This document shows positions 41,516 through 51,291 of a stretch of 57,308 nucleotides of DNA, in pieces (within the stretch, counting starts at the first letter, position 1; every line of letters begins with the position of its first letter). Source of the DNA: Verrucomicrobiota bacterium (lineage in GTDB: Bacteria > Verrucomicrobiota > Verrucomicrobiia > Chthoniobacterales > JAFAMB01); contig JAFBAP010000062.1 of the NCBI GenBank assembly GCA_019247695.1, forward strand, positions 1 through 57,308. The letters are read 5' to 3'. The notes below the pieces were generated by a model. It was not told where the DNA came from, did not search any database, and was given only the letters and a program-made list of their open reading frames with translations. The position numbers and the translations under genes are program-made.

Positions 41516-44086
41516 ATGGGGCGCGGCCTCGTGCTTGGGGGCCTTCATGAGGTGACCAAGTCGTTCGGCGCGATTGTGGCCATCCAGGGAGTTTCTTTCG
41601 ACCTGCGTTCGGGCGAAGTGCTCGCCCTTCTGGGGGAAAATGGCGCCGGCAAGAGCACGTGCGTGAAGGTCCTGGCCGGCGTCCATGCCCCGACCGCGGG
41701 GCACGTTTACCTCGAAGGGCAACCGGTTCAACTGCATTCACCGTCGGACGCGCAGCACCGCGGCATCGCCGTCATGCACCAGCACCCGGGGCTCTTTGGA
41801 GACCTGTCGATCGCGGAGAACGTTTTTATGGGGCACCCGAGAAAGGGATTCCTGGGTCTCCTGGATCACGACGCGATGCTCGCGGAAACGCATCGGTTGC
41901 TGAAAATCGTGGGGCTGCAGGCGGACCCCCGGGCGCCGCTTTACAGCCTGCGGACGTCGGAGCAGCAATTGGTCGAAATCGCCAAGGCGCTGGCCGTAAA
42001 GGCTCGCATCATGATCATGGACGAACCGACCGCGGCCTTGTCGCGTCGCGAGGTCGATCAGCTTTTTCTCGTCGTGGACGGCCTGCGGAAGCGCGGTGTG
42101 GCAATGATGTTCGTGGGCCACCGGATGGAAGAAGTTTATGAGGTCGCCGATCGCGTCGTGGTTTTGCGCGATGGAAAGGTGATCGGCGAGGCGCCGGTCG
42201 GCGAAATGCCCCGGGATCGGGCGATTCAACTGATGGTGGGCCGGCCGTTGGCTGACCTTTACCCGAAGCGGTCCAATTCTTTGGGAGAAGTCATTCTGGC
42301 AGTCGAGGGGCTTTCCCGGGGGACCATGTTTGAGAACGTCTCGTTCACCGTCAGGTCAGGTGAAATCCTGGGGTTCGGCGGCCTGGTCGGAAGCGGCCGA
42401 ACGGAGATCGCGCGCGTTTTATTCGGAATCGATCAACCGACGGCCGGAAGGATTCTGCTCGACGGGAAACCGGTTTCATTCGCGACGCCCAAGGACGCGC
42501 TGAAAGCGGGGATTGCGTACGTCTCGGAAGACCGGATGGGCCAGAGCCTCGTGATGGACTTTTCCATCCTGGCGAACGCGGTTCTGCCCGTGGTAGACCG
42601 CGCGGCCCCGTTCGGTTTCGTGGAACGCGCACGCGAACTTGCCCTCGCCGGGCCGCACCTGGATCGCCTGCGGGTGCGCTGCCGCGGCTACGACCAGCCC
42701 GTGCAGCAGCTTTCGGGCGGGAACCAGCAAAAGGTCGTGCTCTCAAAGTGGCTCGCAACGAAACCGCGGATCTTCATTTTTGATGAGCCGACGCAAGGGG
42801 TGGACGTGCAGACCAAAGCCGAGGTTCACGCCGTGATCGCAAGCCTGGCGAAGGACGGGGCGGCCATCATCGTGATCTCGTCCGAATTGCCGGAGCTCAT
42901 CGGCGGCTCCGATCGCATCATGGTCCTGCGGGAGGGGGTCGTCACGGGCGAATTTTCGGCCAAGGACGCAACCCAGGAAGGAATCATGCGGGTCGCAACG
43001 GCGGAAACGGCCGTGATCAATCCGCCACCGGGTGAGGCGGCGGCGCCGCCCGGGGCAGCCGGGCCTTTACTGCCAAAGCCGGCCGCCGACGGGTTGAACC
43101 CGCGACGTCTGCCGGACCTTCTGCTGGTCCGGCGGGAACTGGGGCTGGTAGCCGCCATCCTGATGATCATCATCCCGGCCACCATTTTGAATCCGAGGAT
43201 GCTGGGCGCGTCCAACCTCAAGGCGCTGTCGATGGATGCCGCCCTGCTCAGCATCGTGACGGTCGCGCAGATGCTCGTTCTGATCACGAGAAACATCGAT
43301 CTCTCGGTTGCCTCCGTGATCAGCCTTTCGGCCTACGTTTCCGCCATGGTGTTGAAGGCGTCGCCCCACACGCCGATCCCGATCGCGATCCTGATCGCGT
43401 GCGCCGTCGGGTTGCTGTGCGGGCTGATCAATGGAGCGATCATCGCTTACGGGCGGATTCCGGCGATCGTGGCCACCCTGGGAACGCTTACCTTGTTCCG
43501 CGGCTTCAACAGCCTTCTGGCCAACGGGGTACAGATTAGCGCCGACCAGGTGCCCCAGGGTTGGCTCGACCTTACCACGGCCTCCCTCTTCGGGGTTCCC
43601 GGCGTGGTCTTCGTGGCCGCAGCCATCGTGACGGCGATCGCGCTGGGTCTCCGCCACCTGGAGGCCGGCCGCCAATGGTTTGCGATCGGCTCGAACCCGG
43701 ACGGCTCCCGCCTGATCGGCGTCCCGGTCACCAGGCGAATCCTGGCGGCTTTCGGTCTGGCCGGACTTCTGACCGGGTTCGACGGGGCGCTTTGGGCTTC
43801 CCGGCTGGGAACCGTCGATTCCCAGGTGGCATTCGGCGTCGAACTCACCGTGATCGCTTCGGTGGTCGTCGGCGGGGTGGCGATTCGCGGCGGCTCGGGA
43901 ACGGTCCTCGGCGTCCTGCTGGGCACGATCACGCTGCTGGTAATCAATAACGCCCTGATTCTCGTGCACATCGATCCGCTGCAAATTCAATCCGTGTATG
44001 GGCTGGTTATTCTCGGGGCGATCTCAGCCGACGCGTACGTTACCCGAAAAGCGCATCAGCCGCGTTCAACCCGGGTCAGGAAATGA
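41516..44086 (+). CDS. Fused sugar ABC importer: RbsA-type tandem ATPase joined to RbsC-type permease
   Basis: From the ATG at 41516 the product has 856 residues (a GTG at 41414 would add 34). NBD1 has LLGENGAGKST, a degenerate signature RTSEQQLVEIAKAL and IMIMDEPTAALSRREVD. NBD2 has FGGLVGSGRTEIARVLFG, an intact LSGGNQQKVVLSKW and IFIFDEPTQGVDV. After a Pro/Ala linker (about residue 515-540) a BPD_transp_2 permease follows with about eight to ten spans, including LITRNIDLSVASVISLSAYV and VVGGVAIRGGSGTVLGVLLG. These are usually separate proteins. The periplasmic binding protein gene follows after 160 bases. Probable substrate class is rhamnose, ribose or a similar monosaccharide. Confidence 0.93.
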   Translation: MGRGLVLGGLHEVTKSFGAIVAIQGVSFDLRSGEVLALLGENGAGKSTCVKVLAGVHAPTAGHVYLEGQPVQLHSPSDAQHRGIAVMHQHPGLFGDLSIAENVFMGHPRKGFLGLLDHDAMLAETHRLLKIVGLQADPRAPLYSLRTSEQQLVEIAKALAVKARIMIMDEPTAALSRREVDQLFLVVDGLRKRGVAMMFVGHRMEEVYEVADRVVVLRDGKVIGEAPVGEMPRDRAIQLMVGRPLADLYPKRSNSLGEVILAVEGLSRGTMFENVSFTVRSGEILGFGGLVGSGRTEIARVLFGIDQPTAGRILLDGKPVSFATPKDALKAGIAYVSEDRMGQSLVMDFSILANAVLPVVDRAAPFGFVERARELALAGPHLDRLRVRCRGYDQPVQQLSGGNQQKVVLSKWLATKPRIFIFDEPTQGVDVQTKAEVHAVIASLAKDGAAIIVISSELPELIGGSDRIMVLREGVVTGEFSAKDATQEGIMRVATAETAVINPPPGEAAAPPGAAGPLLPKPAADGLNPRRLPDLLLVRRELGLVAAILMIIIPATILNPRMLGASNLKALSMDAALLSIVTVAQMLVLITRNIDLSVASVISLSAYVSAMVLKASPHTPIPIAILIACAVGLLCGLINGAIIAYGRIPAIVATLGTLTLFRGFNSLLANGVQISADQVPQGWLDLTTASLFGVPGVVFVAAAIVTAIALGLRHLEAGRQWFAIGSNPDGSRLIGVPVTRRILAAFGLAGLLTGFDGALWASRLGTVDSQVAFGVELTVIASVVVGGVAIRGGSGTVLGVLLGTITLLVINNALILVHIDPLQIQSVYGLVILGAISADAYVTRKAHQPRSTRVRK

Positions 44087-44246
44087 ATAGAAAGATTGCG
44101 AACCTGTCAGGCAGCCGGGACTTCTTTCCGGCCGTCCTGTTTTTCCGCGCGTTCGCCTACGCTTTGCCGGATTCCCTGACTAACTTCGGTTTGAACATGA
44201 TCGGCCCGACAGAGGATAGGTGTACTTGTACGAAAAAAACTAACAA

Positions 44247-45260
44247 ATGACGAGGACCATGAGAATCCATTCCTGCATATTTAACATAATCATCATTGCC
44301 GCCGCTGCTTGCATGGCCGGCACAGCCGGGTCCGCTGCCGACGCCGATATTACGGTCGGCTTCATCCCGAAGCTGGACACCGATCCCTATTTCAAAGTCG
44401 CCGGCGAGGGCGCAGCCGAGGCGCAGAAGGAAATCGGCGGGAAGTCGCTTTTCGTCGCGCCTTCAACCGCAACCGGGGAGGCGCAGATCCCGTTCATCAA
44501 TAACCTGGTTTCGCAAAGGGTGAACGTCATCGCCATTGCCGCCTCGGACACGAATTCGGTGGTGCCGGCATTGCGACGGGCGCTGGCGCAGAAAATCCGT
44601 GTGATGACGTTTGATTCGGACTGCGCGAAGAATGGCCGGGAGCTGTTTGTAAACCAGGCGACGCAAAGCAGCCTGGCCGAGATGATGCTGGATAGTTTAG
44701 GCGGGATGATCGGTTACGAAGGCGAATTTGCGATCCTCTCGAGCACGCCGACCGCGACGAACCAGAACCAATGGATCGATGCGATGAAGAAGAGAATGGC
44801 GAATGACCCGAAATTTGCCAAACTGAAGCTCGATCAGGTGGCCTATGGGCAGGAATCCGCGCAGGTCAACCAGCAGCAGGCGTTGGCCCTGGCTGAAGCC
44901 TTCCCGAATCTGAAGGGCATCATCATTCCAGCCGGCATCGGCTTGCCGGCGGCGGCCCGGGCCCTGGAACAGGCGGGGTTGCTCGGCAAGATCAAACTGA
45001 CCGGTCTGGCACCGGCCACGCTCATGAAGAAATACATCCTCGCCGGTCAAGCCCAGGATATCTGGTGGAACGTCAAAGATCTCGGCTACCTGAGCTATTA
45101 TGCCGCGGCGGCGCTCGCGACGGGCAAAATCACCGGAAAAAAAGGTGAAACGTTCACCGCGGGACGCCTTGGGGAACGCACCATCGGAGATGACGGCGAG
45201 ATCCTTCTAGGCCCCGCCGTAATCGTGACGCCGGAAAACGTGAATTCGTTTGCCTTCTGA
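44247..45260 (+). CDS. Sugar ABC transporter substrate-binding protein, RhaS-like
   Basis: The 337-residue product has a signal peptide (SCIFNIIIIAAAACMAGTAG) and the periplasmic-binding-protein type 1 fold: DITVGFIPKLDTDPYFKVAG, INNLVSQRVNVIAIAASDTN, IRVMTFDSDCAKNGRELFVN, and FAILSSTPTATNQNQWIDAM. The ATNQNxWI motif and the ending GERTIGDDGEILLGPAVIVT are close to rhamnose-binding RhaS proteins and more distantly to LsrB. It works with the fused ATPase-permease upstream. No rhamnose catabolic genes are in the window, so the substrate is an inference. Confidence 0.88.
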   Translation: MTRTMRIHSCIFNIIIIAAAACMAGTAGSAADADITVGFIPKLDTDPYFKVAGEGAAEAQKEIGGKSLFVAPSTATGEAQIPFINNLVSQRVNVIAIAASDTNSVVPALRRALAQKIRVMTFDSDCAKNGRELFVNQATQSSLAEMMLDSLGGMIGYEGEFAILSSTPTATNQNQWIDAMKKRMANDPKFAKLKLDQVAYGQESAQVNQQQALALAEAFPNLKGIIIPAGIGLPAAARALEQAGLLGKIKLTGLAPATLMKKYILAGQAQDIWWNVKDLGYLSYYAAAALATGKITGKKGETFTAGRLGERTIGDDGEILLGPAVIVTPENVNSFAF

Positions 45261-45452
45261 CACACGGCGGGCACAACGTAAGAGTTCACACGGCGAACAC
45301 GGCGGAAAGACAGAATCATTCGCAGAACACGCAGAGAACGCAGAAAAAGAATCCCAAACGCTGGACCTGACAGCGGCAGCCGGCACCCATGCTGCCGCTC
45401 CGAACTCCGACCGACACCCGCTATTCGTTACCCGTTACCCGTTACCCGCCAC
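45261..45452. repeat. Mosaic intergenic repeat block, A-B-D
   Basis: The A tract begins directly at the stop codon of the binding-protein gene (tgacacacggcgggcacaac). B (cgcagaacacgcagagaacg) follows, and then a D tract of cgttaccc repeats ends near 45452. The 45261-45549 gap also contains a terminator. Confidence 0.85.
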
Positions 45453-45481
45453 TCTCTTCCATTTGTGGCATTTAAATAGAG

Positions 45482-45510
45482 AACGCCCGGTCTTGCGACC
45501 GGGCGTTTTT
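45482..45510 (+). terminator. Rho-independent terminator
   Basis: A perfect 11-bp stem (aacgcccggtc pairing with gaccgggcgtt, loop ttgc) ends in a run of five T. It should end the rightward transporter transcript. The A-containing flank on the other side may let it also serve the leftward gene ending at 45550. Confidence 0.9.
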
Positions 45511-45549
45511 CTGAACCGCTGCAGCGGACGGAGCGCTGTTATTTATTGA

Positions 45550-46539
45550 TTAAAGATTGCGTTCCTCGCGTCGCCGTTCCCTTTCGGCTTCCCGCTCGGC
45601 TTCCGTGCCCGTCACGCCGGTTGTAGTGGTGGTCTCACCGGTACGCGCCGTTTCACCCAACCCCGAGCGATCGACTTCCACGTCCGTCTTTCGGACCGAA
45701 TCCGAGACGGTCTGCTGCTCGACATCTTCGGTCTTGCGGGCACGCACGGCCCCGGTGACCACCCGTTCCTTGTCGACCACTGCTTCCTCGCGCCGGATCG
45801 GCACCTCGACTTCCTGCTCCGTAAGCTCGCCCGTCTGGCCCGCGCGCACCTGATCGGCAGGCACCCGCTCGATCACCACGTCTTCACGGCGCAACTCGAC
45901 CGGCACGTTGACCTGCTCGGTCCGCACCAGCTTACGCAGCCGGACCCGGCCCGCCTCAACCTCGCGCTTGCCTACCCGTACGCGCTCCTCTTCAGTCGGG
46001 ATTTCCACTTCTCCGGTCGCGCTTTCACGAGGCGTCCCGGTAACCCCGATTTGGTCGCGGCGTTGCTCGGTAATGTCCCGCTCGCCCGTGACGGCACCAG
46101 CGCGCGTGTCAGCCGCCTCGGTCCCGATAGCCGTCGCGCTTGTCCTCTCGGCACCGATTGCCGCCGCACCGGCTGCACCGGCCGTCTCCGCCCCGGTAAC
46201 GGTCGCACCGGCCGTTCTGCCCTGGTAATACTGGATAACTTCCTGCTCCCGCGCGTCCGACAGCACCTCTTCGGCAGGATGGCTGGGCGCATTTTTCACA
46301 AGCTCAGCATCATAGGGAACCCGGACTTGATCGTCGTGGATTTCCACGCTGCGAGCGGGCACCACGTGTATCTTGCCCAGCAGCCAGCCGGTCTTGATTC
46401 CGAGGAATTCAACCTTGCCGCTTGCCTCGTCGGTCCAAAGGGCGTCCAGGGTGCCAATGGTATCGCCTCGGTTATCGACAACCTTTCGGCCGATAAGCGA
46501 TTGGAACGTCTGGTCGTTAATATCGTCAAATGTATTCAT
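45550..46539 (-). CDS. PRC-barrel and DUF2382 (YsnF-like) stress protein
   Basis: The 329-residue product has an N-terminal PRC-barrel-like domain (SLIGRKVVDNRGDTIGTLDA, about 14-85). A linker rich in Ala, Thr and Gly (about 105-165) precedes a C-terminal DUF2382 domain with its charged repeats (EEERVRVGKREVEAGRVRLR, then EEAVVDKERVVTGAVRARK). The charge alternation is the hallmark of YsnF/AvaK-type general stress proteins. There is no signal peptide, so it is cytoplasmic. It is transcribed alone and converges with the transporter operon. Confidence 0.88.
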   Translation of the reverse strand: MNTFDDINDQTFQSLIGRKVVDNRGDTIGTLDALWTDEASGKVEFLGIKTGWLLGKIHVVPARSVEIHDDQVRVPYDAELVKNAPSHPAEEVLSDAREQEVIQYYQGRTAGATVTGAETAGAAGAAAIGAERTSATAIGTEAADTRAGAVTGERDITEQRRDQIGVTGTPRESATGEVEIPTEEERVRVGKREVEAGRVRLRKLVRTEQVNVPVELRREDVVIERVPADQVRAGQTGELTEQEVEVPIRREEAVVDKERVVTGAVRARKTEDVEQQTVSDSVRKTDVEVDRSGLGETARTGETTTTTGVTGTEAEREAERERRREERNL

Positions 46540-46669
46540 AATACCTTGATTCCACTTGCTGGTGGTGAAGCGTTAGTAAAGCTTCGCCAACGCGGCTGGC
46601 GACGGCCTTATCCCATTTACGATTCTCAAGGCGGCAACATTGCGACGCAAAACGGGAGGGTTCCGTCAC

Positions 46670-47032
46670 ACGGCGGGCGCAGCGGGTTGGGCGGGCACAA
46701 CGTAAGAGTTCACACGGCGAACACGGCGGACCACGGCGGGAAGAGGGGGAAGGGGAAAGAGTTCGGCGTTCGGAGTGGCATCATGGGTGCGAGATGCCCA
46801 TGTCAAGCTCCGGTTTCGTGGATTCTTTTTCTGCGTTCGTCTGCGTGTTCTGCGGATGATTCCGTCTTCCCGCCGTGTTCCGCCGAAAGATTGGATCCAG
46901 TCATAGGACGTCTCCGAGCTCCGAACCCCGAACGCCGAACTCCGAACTCTCTCCCCTCTTCCCTCTTCCCGCCGTGGTCGTCGTGTTCCGCCGTGTTCGC
47001 CGTGTGAACTCTTACGTCGTGGCCGCCGTGTG
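46670..47032. repeat. Mosaic intergenic repeat block with opposed A tracts
   Basis: Order A (46671-46741), E (agttcggcgttcggagtggc), B' (tctgcgttcgtctgcgtgtt), short A', E' (ctccgaactctc type), long A' to 47032. The outer A and A' tracts are reverse complements. The right edge runs into the coding end of the leftward flavoprotein gene and supplies its stop codon. Confidence 0.85.
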
Positions 47033-48460
47033 ACAGAGAACGTCGTTCAGCGCGGCTTTAGCCGCCCCGTAGCCGGCCATGCCGTGCACTCCGCCTCCCG
47101 GCGGGGTGGAAGAGGAGCATAAATATACCCCGCGCAGCGGCGTGCGGTACGGCACCGGCCCGAACACGGGGCGTGCGATCAACTGCCAAAGGTTGTTGGC
47201 GCCCCCGCTGATATCGCCGCCGATCAGGTTGGCATTTAACCGTGCCAGGGCCGCAGGGCCTGACACGTGCCGCATCAGGATGCGTTCGCGAAACCCGGGT
47301 GCGAAGCGTTCGATCTGCCGCTCAAGGGCGTCCGTCATGTCGATGGTCAACCCGTAGGGCACGTGGCAATAGGCCCACAACGTGTGTTTGCCTGCGGGCG
47401 CCCGGGTACGATCCCAAAGGGTGGGCTGGCTGACCAAAACGAAGGGGCGTTCCGGCACGGCGCCGGCAGCAGCCTGGCGTTCCGCCAAGGCGATTTCCCG
47501 GAGCGTGCCGCCCAGGTGCAGCGTGCCGGCTCTCCTGCATTCCTCGGCGGTCCAGGGCACCGGGCCATCAAGGGCATAGTCGACCTTGAACACCCCGGGG
47601 GCATGACGGAACCGCTCCAACCGGCGCCGGTAGCCGGCTGGAAGCTGCCGGCCGGCGATCTGGACGAATTGCCACGGGGTCAGGTCCAGCAAGATGGCCC
47701 GGGCGGACGGGATTTCACTGAATTGCCCGATCCGTACGCCGGTCTCGATCTTTCCGCCGAGTTCGCGCAGGCAGCCGGCCAGAGCGTCGGTGATCGCCTG
47801 CGCTCCGCCGAGCGGAATGGGCCAGCCCACCGCGTGGGCCAGCATCCCCAGCACCACCCCAAAGGCGGCCGAGACCGGCGCTTCCAACGGCAGGAATGAA
47901 TGGGCGGCAACGCCCGCGAACAGTGCGCGCGCCGGTTCCCGGCTGAACACGGTGTTGGTAAGCGCGGCCGCGGGCCAGATCGCCCGCAGGCCGAATCCGG
48001 CCAGGGTGAAGGGATGCCGGGGCAGGTGCAGCATCGGCTGCAGAAACTCGAACACGAGTTTTTCCCACCGGCGCACCGAAGGGCCGATGAGCTGCCGGTA
48101 AGTCCAGGCGTCCGGGCCCAACGCCCTGGCGGTCCGGCTGAGGGAGTCGTAAAGGCAGGCGGCGGTCCCGTGATCGAGCGGGTGGGCCAGCGGAATGTCC
48201 GGCCGCAGCCACCTGAGCCCGAAACGTTCGAGAGCCAGGGTTCTGAAAAACGGGGAGGCCGCTCCGAGGGGGTGAACGGCGGAGCCCAGGTCATGCACAA
48301 AGCCCGGCAGGGTCAATTCCGCCGAGCGGGCGCCGCCGCCGATGGTGGAATTAGCCTCCAGGACCAGCACCGAGCAACCGGCCCGCGCCAGGGTGATGGC
48401 CGCCGCCAGGCCGTTCGGCCCGGCACCGACCACCACAGCATCGAAGTCAGCGGCGCTCAT
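47012..48460 (-). CDS. FAD-dependent oxidoreductase, phytoene desaturase-like
   Basis: The 482-residue protein opens with a Rossmann dinucleotide-binding site [20 protein letters not shown], then [20 protein letters not shown] and [20 protein letters not shown], as in the phytoene desaturase/NAD(P)-FAD oxidoreductase group. The C-terminus has [20 protein letters not shown], the second FAD contact. No carotenoid genes are nearby, so the substrate is unknown. The last residues (HTAATT) and the stop codon lie inside an intergenic repeat copy, suggesting the repeat replaced the original end. Confidence 0.88.
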   Translation of the reverse strand: MSAADFDAVVVGAGPNGLAAAITLARAGCSVLVLEANSTIGGGARSAELTLPGFVHDLGSAVHPLGAASPFFRTLALERFGLRWLRPDIPLAHPLDHGTAACLYDSLSRTARALGPDAWTYRQLIGPSVRRWEKLVFEFLQPMLHLPRHPFTLAGFGLRAIWPAAALTNTVFSREPARALFAGVAAHSFLPLEAPVSAAFGVVLGMLAHAVGWPIPLGGAQAITDALAGCLRELGGKIETGVRIGQFSEIPSARAILLDLTPWQFVQIAGRQLPAGYRRRLERFRHAPGVFKVDYALDGPVPWTAEECRRAGTLHLGGTLREIALAERQAAAGAVPERPFVLVSQPTLWDRTRAPAGKHTLWAYCHVPYGLTIDMTDALERQIERFAPGFRERILMRHVSGPAALARLNANLIGGDISGGANNLWQLIARPVFGPVPYRTPLRGVYLCSSSTPPGGGVHGMAGYGAAKAALNDVLCHTAATT

Positions 48461-48547
48461 GGCGCCGTGCCGGTCCGGTTAGGTTATACCATCGCATCTG
48501 CCGAGAATTACGCTGCACAAGGGTAGCAGGTTGTCCCGGAAGTCGTA

Positions 48548-50593
48548 TCAGGTGCCCGCGCCGTCGTCGACGACCAGGAGGTAAGGATAATCGGCGGCGT
48601 TGACCGTCACGGCAATGGTATCGCCCGCCCCGGCGTTGTTGCGGTTGACCGTTACCGGCACCATCGTGCCGTTGAGCGGGTCGTAGGCGCTGATCCGCGC
48701 GTTTGCGGCGTTCACGCCCTTAAGGCCGATGGTGAACGGCTCCGGGATGAACCTTTGCGTCACGTCACGCGTCATGACGTAATAAGGGATGACGAACCGG
48801 CCGGCATTGACCTGGAACGGCAGGATCGCAAGCGCCTCACGGTCGTAAAACGGAGGGTACGCGGCGGTGCCGTTGCCGGGGAACTGGTAATGGTCATGCG
48901 CGTCGCTGATGCCGGTGACCTGAAGGCTCCGGGTCGTGGTCAGGGCGGGGTCCAAGCCTTCGCTCATGAGGTCGACAATCCGTTTAATAACTGCCAATGC
49001 CGGTGAGGTGTAGGGCGAATCGTCGGCCGGGTAGGTACCGTTGCCGTTTGCGTACCGGATAAAATTGTCCTGCACGACCCCATAATATAGATCGCCGGCT
49101 CCCGAACCATAAAGCGTAAGCTTGGGAACGCCTTTCTGCAGGCAGAAGCAGAGGAATCGTGCGGTGGTTTTTGCTTTGAGGTTCAGTGCCGCCGAGGCGT
49201 CGGTGATTCCAAATTCAGACGGGTCGAATCCGAGTTCCGTAATCCATTCGTCGCACTTCACCACCTGACCATCCACCACTCGGGCATAGCGCCCATGGCC
49301 GGATTGGCCGATGTTCGTCGTGATCGGCGACATGTCCCGGATCATGTGTTCCGTCTGAACCGCGTTCTCATAGTATTCGGGAAAAGCGCAATGGTAGGCC
49401 GGTACCCACCCCGGGTTCTCCAATTGTAGTTGGGCGCTGACGCTGTTTGTCCCGTTGTCTCCGGAGGGGAATTGCCGGTTGCGCGGGTAAGGATGCTTGC
49501 AGAGTGCAGTGATTCGAACCGGCTCCTGGGATGAGCACGGCCAGGGAATCGTGCTGGCAAAGCCGTCGGCCAGCTGCACCCCGCTGAAGGCAGCCGGGTT
49601 CTGCTGGACGCAATCCGCCGTGGCCTGCAGCAGGTTACCCCAGATCACCGCTTGATTATAGTTGTAGAGGGCCGGTTGGTAGTAGGTATTGATATAGAGG
49701 AAATTCGAACCGAACGTGAGCTCGTTCCAGATCTCCAGGTCAAAGCCTTTGTCGCCGGCGGCACCCGTGGTGCCGAGCGCATCGGCCGCGAAGGCGGCCA
49801 CGATCCGTACGTATCGTTGCCAGGCGGCGATCGTCTCCGCGTAGTCGGTGGTGCCGGGGGGCGAGAAGGGACGGTACTTCAGGGTCGCGATGCTCACGCG
49901 GCTATCGGCGGGAATCGCTTTCGGCAGCGGCTTGGATAGGGTCACGGTATTGCCGTTGACGGCGGTGATCAGGGCCTCGGCGGCCCAGCCTGTGGTCAGG
50001 TTGCTGAGACCACTGCGCCCGAGCACCAGGCCGGACGTATCATCCAGCTGTACGGTCGTGGCCCCCGCAGCTGCTGCCGCCGTGACGGTGCGACTGAGTA
50101 CCTGAAGCGGGCAAGGATCGCCCTGATTGGCGTTCAACAGGATAATCGGCCGGATACCCCACTTCCCGCATGCTTGCAGGGCCGCCTTCAGTGAGGCGGA
50201 GGTGAGGGAGTCGTCATTGTAATTCAGGTTGCCCCAACCGATCTCGATCCGGGTGAGCTTGATGCCGTGGCGGGCCAGGTGCTGAAGAACCAGGTCAGCG
50301 TTACCGGTGCTGCTGAGGACTACGCCGGTGCCGTTGAGGAACCGGGTGGCCGGGACGGTTTCCAGGTAGGCGCGCCAGGGCTGGACCCAGTGGGAGTGGG
50401 CGCCAAAGGCGATATCGATCTGGTAAGCGGGATCGGTGTAGGGCGACGCGAGCGAACCGGAACGCACCGGGCATGCCGTTGCAAAAAGCATCACAATGAT
50501 AATCAAAGCATTGATCAATGACTGGGGCGCTGCGGTCGGGAACATTGACCGATCGCATCTGTCCGGATTGCTGATGGATGGCAGTAGTTTCAT
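48548..50593 (-). CDS. Secreted clan GH-A-like glycoside hydrolase, paralogue 2
   Basis: From the ATG at 50593 the product has 681 residues; 50626 (TTG) and the ATG at 50545 are other possible starts. A signal segment (INALIIIVMLFATACPVRSG) is followed by the same domain order as paralogue 1: IKLTRIEIGWGNLNY, the beta-rich insert AAAGATTVQLDDTSGLVLGR, FDLEIWNELTFGSNFLYINT, and CDEWITELGFDPSEFG. It ends with a beta domain and DYPYLLVVDDGAG. The catalytic glutamate candidates are conserved between the two. Here the gene stands near sugar-uptake operons rather than exopolysaccharide genes. Confidence 0.75.
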   Translation of the reverse strand: MKLLPSISNPDRCDRSMFPTAAPQSLINALIIIVMLFATACPVRSGSLASPYTDPAYQIDIAFGAHSHWVQPWRAYLETVPATRFLNGTGVVLSSTGNADLVLQHLARHGIKLTRIEIGWGNLNYNDDSLTSASLKAALQACGKWGIRPIILLNANQGDPCPLQVLSRTVTAAAAAGATTVQLDDTSGLVLGRSGLSNLTTGWAAEALITAVNGNTVTLSKPLPKAIPADSRVSIATLKYRPFSPPGTTDYAETIAAWQRYVRIVAAFAADALGTTGAAGDKGFDLEIWNELTFGSNFLYINTYYQPALYNYNQAVIWGNLLQATADCVQQNPAAFSGVQLADGFASTIPWPCSSQEPVRITALCKHPYPRNRQFPSGDNGTNSVSAQLQLENPGWVPAYHCAFPEYYENAVQTEHMIRDMSPITTNIGQSGHGRYARVVDGQVVKCDEWITELGFDPSEFGITDASAALNLKAKTTARFLCFCLQKGVPKLTLYGSGAGDLYYGVVQDNFIRYANGNGTYPADDSPYTSPALAVIKRIVDLMSEGLDPALTTTRSLQVTGISDAHDHYQFPGNGTAAYPPFYDREALAILPFQVNAGRFVIPYYVMTRDVTQRFIPEPFTIGLKGVNAANARISAYDPLNGTMVPVTVNRNNAGAGDTIAVTVNAADYPYLLVVDDGAGT

Positions 50594-50934
50594 GTTCGCA
50601 GGCAGTTGATGGTTTTTTGAGGGCAAAGGGGGGATACTGCGGAGACAAAGCGCCTCTGCGAGGTAGAAGAATCTACCTCTTCATAACACCGGGCGTTATC
50701 CAACCCCGCGGGCGCCTCGGGGATGACCGGGGTTAGTTAAATCTCTGCGGGATGACCAAGGCTGGAGCTGGCCGTGTATGCATCGTGACGTGCCGGACTG
50801 CTGGCCAAGTGGGTAGCGAGGAGCTTGGACGAGCCGCTGACCTCCTGTCTGGCTCAATTACTCAATACAATCATTACAGTTAATATTATAAAATATACAC
50901 GCCTACCGAAATGCCAAGGGAAATACGGCGCACT
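50594..50934. other. Spacer upstream of the second hydrolase
   Basis: About 340 bases contain an AT-rich patch (cattacagttaatattataa, near 50872-50892) that could be promoter DNA. Otherwise I see no gene or strong structure. Confidence 0.35.
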
Positions 50935-50942
50935 GGTAAGGG

Positions 50943-51291
50943 TGTCGGGTAGAGCTCGGAGTTCGGAGTTCGGGGTTCGGAGTTCGGAGCGGAAGAGAAT
51001 GCCACAAATGCCACAAGCGGAAAAATGCCACAAATGGAAGAGAGTGTCGGGTGTCGGCCACGAGCTTGGGGAAGAGTCGCCGATGTCAACTCTGTAACTC
51101 TTCTTCCCGCCGTGGTCGCCGTGTTCCGCCGTGGCGCCGTGTGATCCTCTTCCGCTGTGCCCGCCGTGTGCCCTTAATCTGTGTAATCTGTGGATGTTTT
51201 TTCTTTTCTGCGTTCTCTGCGTGTTCTGCGGATGATTTATTTAATCTGTGGACCCGCCGTGTGATGAACCCGTTACCCGTTACCCGCTACG
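50943..51291. repeat. Mosaic intergenic repeat block, E-A'-C'-B'-D'
   Basis: E (gttcggagttcggggttcgg) is followed by ccacaaatg repeats (about 51001-51040), A' (cgccgtggtcgccgtgttcc), C' (ctgtgtaatctgtggatg), B' (tctgcgttctctgcgtgttc) and a D tract (cccgttacccgttacccgct). The D tract ends exactly at the stop codon of the leftward AraC-type gene. Confidence 0.85.

Noticed and set aside
43067-43990. Leftward open frame of 307 codons
   Set aside because: It is antisense to the permease part of the fused transporter and has a highly charged, shadow-like composition.
44087-44246. Possible hairpin (gccggg and ttccggc) between transporter genes
   Set aside because: The stem is only about 5 bp with a large loop and no T tract, so it was not called.
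47267-47899. Rightward open frame of 210 codons
   Set aside because: It is antisense to the flavoprotein gene, which has clear FAD-binding motifs at both ends.
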